A stretch of 16,848 nt of DNA, from assembly GCA_951394045.1 (NCBI GenBank), contig CATOAN010000042.1, positions 1 to 16,848 of the forward strand. Reading direction: 5' to 3'. A model generated the notes under the pieces. It was not told the origin of the DNA. It did no database searches and saw nothing but the letters and a program-made list of their open reading frames with translations. Of this stretch, positions 7,257-15,541 are shown piece by piece. The DNA is from Nitzschia sp. DOCU1 (taxonomy: Eukaryota > Bacillariophyta > Bacillariophyceae > Bacillariales > Bacillariaceae). The position numbers and the translations under genes are program-made. How positions within the stretch are numbered: position 1 is the stretch's first letter; each line of letters opens with the position of its first letter.

Positions 7257-8459
7257 CTAATAGCCGCAATGAGCAGCACACCTTAGAACTCGTTCGCAGT
7301 TGATGTGCTCTGCGACGACGCGACGAACTTGCTGTTCCACTGTCATGTCGGACAGTTCCGTGTCCTCATCGCCGTACCCCCGAGCTTTCCGGATGTGACG
7401 CGCTATAATGTGGAAGCATAACTCAATAGGGTTGAGTTCTGGGGCCCTTGTTGGCAATGGGACCACCAGAACTCCGTAGGAAAACAACAAATCCGAGATG
7501 TGACTTGCCTCCACCCCTGTGTGGATTGCAGCATTGTCCATAATGAGGAGGTCACCCTCCTGGAACCAATTATGAGCCAGGAGGTGCTCAATGTAGGCAG
7601 TGAAGAGAGCGGCGGTGCCGTTCTCCTTCCCGATCGTGTAGTGCATCGCTGGTTCCCAGCCACAACATCGGATGATCGCAATCATATTCACTGGATCGCG
7701 GAAGTTTCCTGAAACTGGGATGGCACGGATGCTCCCATCAAGTGGATTGACGCAGACCTTGTTGTTGTAGGCATCTTTATTGACGAAATGTTTTTCATCA
7801 ATAAAGTGGTAGTGGGAGTGATCTGGAAACTTGGCAATGGTTTCCATGAACTCGTGGTACCGGGCAATGTTCTCCTCTTTCCACTTGTCCACTGGCACCA
7901 GCGAGGCCTTTCGAAGGGATCCACGGTAGTCAAATCGGTGCTTGAAGAAATAATCGATGGTTTGCACTGATACACTTGCCCCTGTTATTCGTCGTAGATT
8001 GTTTTTATACTCCACAAGCAACATCTGATCGTTCTCTGATCGTAGGAAGAGAAGGACCAGGGTCTCCAGAGGGCCAATTTTAGTGTATTGTTGCCTGATT
8101 TTGGCTACTTCTGCCTTCCTGACTTCGGTGTCCTTGATACCCCCAGTCTCCATATACTCAGAGATGACGTGGTAGGCATAGCTGATGCTAACCTTCGCCA
8201 TCTCTGCAACTTCCCGTGTACACAGCCGACCCCGATTTCGGTAGTTAGGATCTCCACCCACTTGCTGAAGCTCCAGAAAGATCTGGATCACTTCCAACCT
8301 TTTCTCTATGGTGTACCGGGCACCATGTTTATAGTAACCACCGTGGGAGTTGACATCCATGGTGTTATTGTTGCCTTTTTGAGTTGCGCTTGCGACGTGG
8401 TCGACGATCTTCATTGTCGCATTGGTGCGTGTTAATTTCCCCCCGACCCCCCCCCCCAT
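7257..8459 (-). mobile_element. IS630/Tc1-mariner superfamily transposase, intact frame
   Basis: The frame encodes 400 aa from ATG 8459, or about 385 aa from ATG 8414. The second start is more natural, because the first lies in a poly-C tract and adds a Gly-rich leader. Residues ~48-105 form helix-turn-helix DNA-binding modules (IEKRLEVIQIFLEL, then CTREVAEMAKVSISYAYHVI). The RNase H-like DDE catalytic domain spans ~190-350: D221 in HFIDEKHF, D308 in DLLIMDNAAIH, and E346 in APELNPIELCF, giving DD37E spacing. These are hallmark IS630/Tc1-mariner motifs. The protein cuts and pastes its own element at TA dinucleotides (family knowledge). The frame has no stop or frameshift, so insertion may be recent. 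I could not identify terminal inverted repeats in 6.7-7.25 or 8.46-9.3 kb, so the element ends are unset. Confidence 0.85.
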
Positions 8460-8663
8460 CGGAGATCTGGCAAGTTCGGTTTGGGTGTCCAGGGGGTGGG
8501 TTCTCGAAACAGGCTTTTGGAATTCGGTTTTTTATTTTTTTGGTCGTTCTCAGAAGGATTGGAACGATAATAAGAGCTCGCAGGACTTGAGGCGGTAGCG
8601 AAGGGAATCTTGGGGCATTAGAAGTTGGATTTCCGGCCCCCGCCGAAACGCCGGCAATTTTTT

Positions 8664-8696
8664 CGGCGGTGGCCAGAAAGCCGGCGGTGGCCAGAA
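8664..8696 (+). repeat. two tandem copies of CGGCGGTGGCCAGAA
   Basis: Exact copies lie at 8664-8678 and 8682-8696 (18-bp period), within a CCGGC-rich patch at 8636-8700 that also contains short inverted GCCGGC motifs. Function unknown. Confidence 0.7.
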
Positions 8697-9060
8697 TCAA
8701 TACCGGATGTGGGATTCCTTTGGATGATTCCGCAAGAGCTCCCACATTCCAGATTTTCTGCTCCCCGCAACTTGGTCCGTGCACGAATAAGATCCACAGG
8801 TGAGACAATGAATGATTTTCTGTCTTTTCGACTGTAGGTCTATTATGTGGAACGAAGAAGGGCTATTTAATTTACTTAGAGGATTCTTGGTATTCCTCCG
8901 TCAAACTGACGTGGGGTTCCCGACCGACCCCGCTCAATATTTATCAATTGCGGAGCGCGAATGCGCCGTTCAGCCTCGCGAGTCGAGCGTTAATATTCCG
9001 TGTGCGCTCCTGGTACACCTGGACTTTCCGGTAGTAGACATTCTTTGCCGAACCCTAGCC

Positions 9061-9072
9061 CCCTAACCCTAA
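9061..9072 (+). repeat. short telomere-like CCCTAACCCTAA
   Basis: Two perfect CCCTAA units follow degenerate AACCCTAGCC at 9051-9060. CCCTAA/TTAGGG is the common telomere unit in diatoms and many eukaryotes. At this length it may be chance or a repaired-break scar. Confidence 0.35.
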
Positions 9073-9165
9073 GTAGAAATGTCCTAGCGTTTGTCAACGA
9101 CAAATACGCAAATGCAAATCGCATTAAATTGATAATTCCTTAGTGTTCGTCATCTCATAACAAAT

Positions 9166-9274
9166 CGAAAAACCCCGTTTCAAAAAAAACCGTTTCAACA
9201 TACCCTGTTTCGAAAAAACCCTGTTTCGATAACATGCCGTTTCGAAAAAACCCCATTTCGATAACAGGCCATTT
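9166..9274 (+). repeat. minisatellite of alternating 16-bp units
   Basis: About seven units alternate between CGAAAAAACCCTGTTT-like and CGATAACATGCCGTTT-like 16-mers, giving a 32-bp higher-order period, with the 5' units more degenerate. Units end in GTTT or ATTT and begin with CGA or CAA. Confidence 0.8.
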
Positions 9275-9468
9275 GGCAGCAGAGATAAGCAACAATCAAT
9301 TATGGCACGTGGATGAAATCATAGTGTACTAGGATTGCGAAATTGGATTCTGGTGCGGATGACCATAGAGGAATGTCAATAACGGTACGATAACCGAATT
9401 ATATGGATAACATAGAGAGCTCCGTAATGAAGCTGTCTATCCTGCACCCCTAAGAGCACCGGCTAAGT

Positions 9469-9515
9469 CCCGGTCAGACGGCCCGGCGTACAAATTTTTT
9501 CGAATTCTGACCGGG
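9469..9515. repeat. inverted repeat, 9-bp arms
   Basis: CCCGGTCAG (9469-9477) and CTGACCGGG (9507-9515) are perfect inverted arms around a 29-nt loop containing GCCCGGCGTAC and a T-run. No gene adjoins it. Confidence 0.5.
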
Positions 9516-9993
9516 CGCAAGGGCTAACACCCTGATAAATTTTGTACCGAACAGAATCTGATGTACAGATCCGACCATTTTGAACAGGGGGACAGATCGT
9601 GTGTACAGAATTTTGACTCACACGACAGCAACAGCACAACGAATATTTTCACATTATCGCATTTAAAACTCATCTCATCTCTACCAATATCCTTGCATCA
9701 TCCACAATGATGAAGACCCCAAAGTCATCACAAGTAGCTAGCAGGTTAGGAGGTCAAATAAGTAGCACCACTAGCTAGGCGGTGATCGACTCGTTTGACA
9801 ATGTCGCGCAGATTCGACGCGCGAGAGCAGTTTGAACGAGCCGTTCTGTCATGGAGCGATAGCCCCTGCGCGCCTTGTTAAAAATTGCGAGGTCCCAATT
9901 TAAGGAGCACGATCCCACGTAGGGCCTACATAGCGCAGTACCGGATAGTCCTGGTATGTGGCTTCGGGACACGACCAGCGCAGGGATTATTAC

Positions 9994-10022
9994 TGGTTCG
10001 CGTATTCACGTCTCATCCGGTA
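9994..10022 (+). repeat. 29-bp direct repeat, copy 2
   Basis: Identical to 6773-6801. It lies 91-119 bp upstream of the glycosyltransferase ATG, so it could contribute to that promoter; it contains an ACGT core (CACGTC). Equally, it could be an element end shared with the copy on the other side of the transposase. Confidence 0.8.
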
Positions 10023-10112
10023 GGCGACCATCTTCTCTATCGAACTACCCTCAAAACTCTGCGTGCATCATCTTTTTTACCCTCCATTGGATGCTAGAAA
10101 GTCGACAATACC

Positions 10113-11367
10113 ATGCTGAGAGCCTTCGACAACAACGATAGGAGCCCAGAGCTTCGCCGAGCGATGAAGGCAATGGCAATCGTTGTCCTCCTTGCGGTCC
10201 TCACCATTCAACGAAACCGTCTTTTTTTTCTTGGAACGTATTCTCGAAATCCCGACGAGTGTAGATCGTTGACCAAACATATTGATGGCGAAAAGGTTGC
10301 CACTACGGAAGACAAACATAGACCGGATATCATACCTGCCGAAAACAAACGAACTTGTGTTCTATCAGCAGCAGCAGCAGCAGTCGGTGCAAGAAACGTT
10401 TCCAGCTGGAAGGCTCTCTTTCACCTGATTCACACCAACAAAGAAGAGAACTTTGGAACGATGCAGAAGCGCTGCTTGGAAAGTATCTTTTTCCATCACC
10501 CCAACGCAAAGGTGATTCTCCACGCCAGAGAAATGACAGACACCCCCGTGCGGTACTTGATCGACGCTGGGTACGATTTATCCGTCAAGTCCTACGACAC
10601 AGTGGAAGGTCTGAAAAGGTTGTTGGAGACTCATGCGTTTCCTGACGAGCTCATTGAACGTTTCATGGGTCGTGTGAACGAATATGCAAATGATCCCGAG
10701 GGCTATTGGTACAGTAACGAGAGCAATTTGATGAGAATGATCCTGATGTATTTGGACGGCGGCGTCTACCTTGGTAAGCCCATGGTGGGGTGTGCAGGAG
10801 GCTTCGTGGCAAATGTGTCCTCGCTCATTTTTACCCGCCTCGTTCTTCAATCCTACAGATACTGACACTATAGTTGTAAGGCCGATTGATTCTTTGCCTG
10901 CGAATGCGATTGGATTCGAGGACAATGAGCGCATAGTCCTGAACGGTGCCGTATTGAAATTTCAACCAGGACACAAATTCATGGAAGCAGCACTGCTCGA
11001 GTTCCTCTCGAACTTCAACAATCGTGTTTGGGGTTATAATGGCCCACAATTGCTCACAAGAGTTTATTTTTCTGCACCAGAAACTTGGGATTTCGAGGCA
11101 GTTGGTCCACTCGCGTTTCAGTATTTCAGCTGGGAAAATATTGTCGAACAATGCTACGATTATACCAGAGAATACGAAGACTTTCATTACCTGAATGGAA
11201 TTCGGGAAAATTCATACATCGTCCACCTCAACAACCACATGGGAGGAACAGTATCTGACGGGAGTGCATTCGATTGTCTCTATCGGGCGTTTTGCCTCGC
11301 TAGTGACTGTGAGATGCATGATCGTTGCCGCCCTTTACTAGTCGAAAATTCGACTCAACTACTATGA
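10113..11367 (+). CDS. GT32-type alpha-1,4-glycosyltransferase (A4GALT-like), Golgi type II protein
   Basis: The exons are 10113-10773 and 10859-11367 (85-nt intron), giving 389 aa. The N-terminus is basic and followed by a signal anchor at about 20-33 (AMAIVVLLAVLTI), implying a type II Golgi enzyme. The DXD sugar-binding region is at 199-232: WYSNESNLMRMILMYLDGGV, then YLDTDTIVVRPI. D221-T222-D223 are the metal/nucleotide-sugar ligands, and the codon for D221 is split by the intron. The C-terminal part shows NGAVLKF, GHKFMEAAL and WGYNGPQLLTRV, which match the alpha-1,4-glycosyltransferase conserved region (Gb3 synthase family). Such enzymes transfer a hexose or N-acetylhexosamine from a nucleotide sugar to glycan acceptors; the sugar and acceptor here are unknown. 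Four Cys in the last 40 residues suggest lumenal disulfides. A (CAG)n tract encodes an Ala run near residue 86. The neighbours suggest glycosylation of the same substrate class as the P4H and sulfotransferases (inference). Confidence 0.82.
10774..10858 (+). other. intron of the glycosyltransferase gene
   Basis: The donor is CTTG|GTAAGC and the acceptor TCCTACAG|AT, 85 nt. Splicing restores YLDTDT, the DXD motif expected after DGGVYL. Reading through instead gives an unrelated tail and a stop. Confidence 0.88.
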
Positions 11368-11383
11368 TCCAATATGACTATGT

Positions 11384-11435
11384 GCTGTCCCCGTAGGGAT
11401 TTTTAAGGAACAATCCATCGGAGAAAGCCAAGTAT
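11384..11435 (+). repeat. ~50-bp direct repeat, left copy
   Basis: It starts GCTGTCCCCGTAGGGATTTT and pairs with 12121-12172 with several mismatches and small indels. It lies 17 nt after the glycosyltransferase stop and just before the gene B fragment. Confidence 0.75.
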
Positions 11436-11470
11436 ATGGTGTTCTCGAAGCTGAATACTACTAACGTACC

Positions 11471-12008
11471 GTTATGCCGAGGAAACAAGGTCGAGTGGTG
11501 ATCTGCTGGCCGAACATCTATGACGAAGATCCCTTGGACAAGACTATCGAACAAAACATCAGGTGCCGGAAGTGATTGATGGCGTCAAATATGGAGCCAA
11601 CGCATGGTATCACATGCGTGACTTCAAAACAGCAAGGAATGGATGCAGGAATCCCTGCACGAATCCAAAGAAGGGGGCGCCCCGGTGTCGAATTGTTATA
11701 GTAGAGCTCGCTGTATCTGCGACAGAGCCCTCAAGATGTACGACGGCCGTGGTCTTCTCTGCTATTAGCTAGCTGATATTGTCAGCAGAAGTAAACATTG
11801 TCACTCGAGACTACTACGATCTCTTTGCTTGAGGAGTCCTGGACTCTACTACTTCTTGCTGCCACAGAACGGCTGAACGGACGGTATCATTAGGCTTCAA
11901 TTATAATAGTGAGACTATTGACATCATTGCACTACTGACTCCTGTCTAAGCATAGGGCGGCAGCCACATCCCTAGAGCTCTGCTATGATCACACTTATGA
12001 TCGTGCAT
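11471..12008 (+). pseudogene. broken duplicate of the 3' end of the sulfotransferase-P4H gene
   Basis: Similarity to 6080-6661 begins at the codons for VMPKRGRVV and runs through the gene B stop region and 3' UTR to the CATGATCGTG block. The copy has in-frame insertions near 11485 and 11505 (an extra TGC), and a single-base deletion at about 11543 (GACAAGAC versus GACAAGGAC) that shifts the frame before the iron-binding His. After the shift the frame encodes EVIDGVKYGANAWYHMRDFK. This keeps six residues (AWYHMR) that gene B lacks and that align with AFFHLN of gene C. No start and no N-terminal half are present, so it is a relic. Confidence 0.82.
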
Positions 12009-12120
12009 TTCGCTCTAATACCCCTTTTAGCACGATTTCCAATTTTTTGGCCTACATCCTGTGGTGAACGGAACTTCGTGCCAAGAATGTCGAAGCGAGC
12101 CCGTTGGCAATTCAGAACAC

Positions 12121-12172
12121 GCTGTCCCGTATGGATTTTTAAAGGAACGATCCCTCGGAGAAACCCAAATAT
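12121..12172 (+). repeat. ~50-bp direct repeat, right copy
   Basis: It starts GCTGTCCCGTATGGATTTTT, is diverged from 11384-11435, and lies in the same orientation 737 bp downstream. Together they bracket the gene B fragment. The copies are too long and too diverged for a fresh target-site duplication. Confidence 0.75.
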
Positions 12173-12456
12173 TTATTATCGACGCTGTATAATGTACATA
12201 TATGAAAGGGTAATCAGGCGTTAAACATTACATTGTAACTTAAGTTTGCGCGCTGGACGGCATAAAATTTTCGGCGCCAAGGAACCCATAATCGCACTCA
12301 CTGTTTGGTTCGCTTTCTAGAGTAAGAGTCATTCACATCATCATCGTTCACCCAGAGAAGAGGTGCAAGCTATTAATCCACTGCTCCAAAGTTAGTTTTC
12401 AGGTTCACCCATATTCTGTTGCTGAAACGACGTTCCGAGCATCCCAAAATTGCACC

Positions 12457-14093
12457 ATGATAGCGAAAGCCCAGCGTCTCACCGCATTGGGGCTTTCTTG
12501 GTCTGCGATATGGTGTTTTTCTGTACAGGCACAGTCGGGAGTTGACCAAGTAGTCAGCGATTTTGGCTGCCCAATCGGACAACCACAGAAAAATAATGAT
12601 CGGCTAGGAAAGATTTACTCTGATGATCAATGTATCGTCCCTCCTTCCGAAGAGGACGGATCCCTTTCTGGGAAGAGCGGCGAATTTGAAATGGCATGCA
12701 AAAATGAAACGCTTGGGCATTTCGAGTGTCAAGACTTCCACGACCTCTGTGAACTGTGGGCCCGAAGTGGTTTGTGCCAAAAGATTAAGAAATTCATGAG
12801 TGAGGAATGCTCATTGAGTTGTAACCTCTGCTCTAGCGAAGATGGCAGCGGAAGTCTACCGGACTGGCACTACGGCTTAGGTGAGGATTTGGGAGTGCCA
12901 CAGGAACTCGATGTCGAAGAGAGCGATGAGGTGGGCAAAGAAGACATCCTCCGAGCGATAGAGGGAGCCCGGATCTACCTAAAGGGACATGACCAGCACC
13001 TCTATGGCACTGGCCGATGCATCAACCTCCACCCTATGTGCGCGTGGTGGTCTCTCACGGATGAATGCTTCAAAAATGCCGAATGTAAGTTATTAGCAGA
13101 TTGCCTATTGGTGCCGATACTTTCTTTTTCGGCTGACTCTGGACGTGAACATTTTCAGATATGGCCGAGTACTGTGCCCCAATGTGCCGCGAATGTGACA
13201 ATATTGCTTCGGAGGCCGACGACAATATGGATGAGGAGGTCGACGAAGAGGAAGAAGAAGACGAGGATTTTGACTGCTTCGAAGGGCTCGTTGATGCCTG
13301 GCGGCCTGGCGATATTGAGAAGACCTTCAAGAGGCTAACTTCGGAGCCTTTTGCATCTCAGTACCAAGTACAAATCCTGTCTTCACCGGGAATAACTCAA
13401 GGCCCTTGGATTATCACTATCGACGGAGCAATATCCGACGAGGAAATCAGAACACTCATCAAGGCTGGCACCGATATAGGATATGACCCAAGTGTCACCA
13501 CGGCAGGTATGAATCCCAGTGACCTTATGGGCAAGACTATTTCTCCCGTGAGAACATCATCTACGGCATGGTGCGATGACGATTGCCTGGAAGATCCTGT
13601 CATCCACGGAGTGATGCAACGCCTCTCTGAGTTTGCCGGCATCCCTTCGACCAACTCGGAATCTCTGCAGCTGTTGCAATACACTCGGGGTCAAAAATAT
13701 GACGTTCATCACGACATGATTCCAGATGATCTCATGCACCCTCAAGGTCCCAGAGTGCTGACCGCTTACATTTATCTTAACGATGATTGCATTGGAGGGG
13801 GCACGAGATTCGATAAGTTTGATCTCACAGTCACACCCAAGCGAGGTCGTGTGCTGATATGGCCCAGTGTAATGGATTCCAATATGCTACAAGCCGATGA
13901 TCGAACTTCGCACCAAGCACTTCCCGTCGAAGGCGGAACCAAGTATGGAGCGAACGCATTCTTTCACCTCAATGATTTCAAAAAGGCGGCAAGCAACTTT
14001 TGTCTGCTAGCCCGGTTTGACGATGGCGACGATGATGATGATGATGATGATGACGACGACGAGGAAGAGACAGAAGAAGACGAAGAGGAATAA
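12457..14093 (+). CDS. secreted prolyl 4-hydroxylase C with two ShKT domains
   Basis: The exons are 12457-13084 and 13159-14093 (74-nt intron), giving 520 aa. A signal peptide lies at about 1-25 (hydrophobic LTALGLSWSAIWCFSVQA). ShKT domain 1 is C91-C125 and ShKT domain 2 is C188-C222. Both have the spacing C-x6-C-x8-C-x10-C-x3-C-x2-C, and the second is completed only by splicing. A short acidic linker (230-247) follows. The P4H-type 2OG-Fe(II) dioxygenase spans about 262-490: ligands H393 and D395 (HHD) and H461, 2-oxoglutarate lysine K471, and strands GGGTRFDKF and PKRGRVLIWP. The last 25 residues are nearly all Asp/Glu, encoded by GAT/GAC repeats. Proteins with P4H plus ShKT occur in plants and algae and hydroxylate prolines in the ER/Golgi. 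It shares with gene B the linker W-PGD---F-RLTSEPF and the following VQILSSP, so the two P4H modules are close relatives. Confidence 0.88.
13085..13158 (+). other. intron of P4H gene C
   Basis: The donor is GAAT|GTAAGT and the acceptor ATTTTCAG|AT, 74 nt. Joining creates FKNAEYMAEYC, which gives the second ShKT domain exactly the Cys spacing of the first. Confidence 0.9.
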
Positions 14094-14698
14094 TCATAGC
14101 GGCAGTGCATGCTGCTGCCTAGCCGTTCGTCATTTTTCTCGCTGGCCGGGACCACTAACTACTTGAACAGCGTACTGGGTGTGAGAGTCTCTAAGTAGGG
14201 GCCTCTTGCTTAGCGACCGAATCTCCGAGTAGCGACTCGTGCTGCTAGGCAGGATTGTCGGCGGTGCGCCAAGACGCAATCTGACAAGCTAACATCTCGG
14301 CGCACCTGCACAATTTTCGACGTTACCGTGTGCGCCGTCACATTTTGTCAGCCCACCCGGCGCATCGGAATTGGATTGGAGAATTAATTCTCTAATTACC
14401 GACCGTTGGATTTCGCCTTACTTAAGAGGATTAGCGACCCCATATCACCGTAGACCCAGTACAAAATAATAACGTCCGTAACGCTAAAAAGTTCGCTAAC
14501 CACGTTTTGCGCGCTAAAAGCATGCAAAGGGTCAAACCATCTTCTTTTTTCGGTTTCAGGACCATTGACGCAACTGTTTGCATCCAACCTGTGCGTGATC
14601 AATTGTCGGTTTTGCTACGCTCCCCTCAGTAGCTATTGGAACTTGCGTGTGATTTTACTGAAAGATACTCTTTCCAATCTATAAAACACAACAACAAC
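14094..14698. other. intergenic region with hairpin-forming repeats
   Basis: These 605 nt lie between gene C and the membrane-protein gene. They contain a small hairpin CGAGT-AGCG-ACTCG (14226-14239), an inverted repeat GGTGCGCC/GGCGCACC (14263-14306) and a palindrome GAGAATTAATTCTC (14379-14392). The part before 14699 should hold the membrane-protein promoter. I see no coding frame with protein-like character. Confidence 0.5.
14263..14306. repeat. inverted repeat, 8-bp arms with imperfect extension
   Basis: GGTGCGCC (14263-14270) and GGCGCACC (14299-14306) are perfect arms around a 28-nt loop. The stem can extend outward imperfectly (TTGTC-GC on the left, TGC-ACAA on the right). GTGCGCCG also recurs at about 14330. 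Confidence 0.55.
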
Positions 14699-15313
14699 AT
14701 GATGGATCCTGTTGTAGAGACAGCCGTTCCCTTGATGGGAGACTTGGAAGAACCCCTCATTTCTCGTGACGACGAATTTGAAGACGAAGAAGAGCGCCTA
14801 CAGATTGATGACGAAGTTGTGAACGATGTTCTTCACTACTTTCAAATGATGGGGTGGGCACTTGGATTTGTCTTGCAATGTGTCAGCTTGGGCGCCACGG
14901 CCGCTTTGGCATTGACTTGGCAACATATTCCCACCTTTCAAAATGGCAGCTCTCTTGGAGAGCAAACATTGTATTGGACCATGTTTGGTCTGTCCAACTC
15001 TTGGCTGTTGTTGTTTCCAGTTGTTTGTGTTGCCATTGAACGATCGTGGAAGGATTCTGGAATTCGTTTCCTACAAACGAATATCTTGAATGTCAAGACA
15101 CCCATCATCACATGTCAAACGCGACGAATGACTTTTATGGCGTCGGTTCGATTCTTGATCGGAGTTGTCCTTGGATGCTTCATGACATGGGGATTGATTG
15201 ACTTGTATTTGGGTGCTTCCTACTCGATGCTGTTAGCTCTCTTTGTCTCCATGATTTCCTGCTTGATTCTATGCAAGGGAATGATTGTGATTTACGATTC
15301 CTTCTCTTCGTGA
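14699..15313 (+). CDS. four-pass membrane protein, unknown function
   Basis: The ATG at 14699 gives 204 aa. It is preceded by ACAACAAC, a good eukaryotic start context; an upstream in-frame TTG at 14636 is unlikely. The N-terminal 45 residues are strongly acidic (DDEFEDEEERLQIDDE). Four hydrophobic segments follow at about 51-74, 92-113, 145-168 and 172-196, with a Cys/Thr/Arg-rich loop (about 119-144) between the second and third. Acidic EEPLIS at 18-23 resembles a dileucine-type sorting signal (E-x-x-x-LI/LL, weak). I do not recognise the family. It converges with the kinesin gene, with 228 nt between the two stops. Confidence 0.65.
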   Translation: MMDPVVETAVPLMGDLEEPLISRDDEFEDEEERLQIDDEVVNDVLHYFQMMGWALGFVLQCVSLGATAALALTWQHIPTFQNGSSLGEQTLYWTMFGLSNSWLLLFPVVCVAIERSWKDSGIRFLQTNILNVKTPIITCQTRRMTFMASVRFLIGVVLGCFMTWGLIDLYLGASYSMLLALFVSMISCLILCKGMIVIYDSFSS

Positions 15314-15541
15314 GCAGTGCGCAGCTACACAAGCGCGTTTGATTTGCTCTGCTCGTAGTCACTCGGACGTTCGCGTCCTGTTACATTATTATCACCCACA
15401 CCACAAAAGATGCATTCGAATCTAACAATAGTTCCAAAAGACAATGTTGTATGCTTGTATTAGGTGCATTAAACTCTCATTGACCCCCGAATGATGATTC
15501 AAAGCACCGAAAAGTTGTAGAGCAAATACTACTATACATTA

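Larger units (their letters stand above)
8460..10112. other. repeat-rich non-coding stretch between transposase and glycosyltransferase
   Basis: These 1653 nt have no convincing gene. They hold a poly-C/G-rich edge (8443-8457 and just beyond), an 18-bp-period duplication (8664-8696), a telomere-like CCCTAACCCTAA (9061-9072), a 16-bp-period satellite (9166-9274), a hairpin (9469-9515) and copy 2 of the 29-bp repeat (9994-10022). A short ATG frame of 23 codons at 9707-9778, preceded by a leader-like CA-rich stretch, may be the relic of a gene start. The last ~100 nt should contain the glycosyltransferase promoter. Confidence 0.5.
11368..12456. other. region between glycosyltransferase and P4H gene C, mostly duplicated debris
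   Basis: It holds the decayed gene B fragment (11471-12008), flanking direct repeats (11384-11435 and 12121-12172) and about 280 nt of AT-moderate sequence before the gene C ATG that should contain its promoter. No intact gene is visible. Confidence 0.6.

Noticed and set aside
7100..8650. Terminal inverted repeats of the transposon
   Set aside because: Comparing both flanks by eye gave only scattered matches such as CCGGC; not enough to call ends.
8365..8808. 147-codon minus-strand frame overlapping the transposase start
   Set aside because: Runs through poly-C and GC-rich repeats, no domain; the overlapping transposase frame is well supported.
9061..9072. Interstitial telomere as sign of a chromosome end or fusion
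   Set aside because: Only two perfect units; genes continue on both sides, so chance or a repair scar is enough.
14680..14690. TATAAA-like TCTATAAAAC as TATA box of the membrane-protein gene
   Set aside because: It lies only 10-15 nt before the ATG at 14699, too close for a TATA box serving that start; it would fit only if translation began at the later in-frame ATG 14735.
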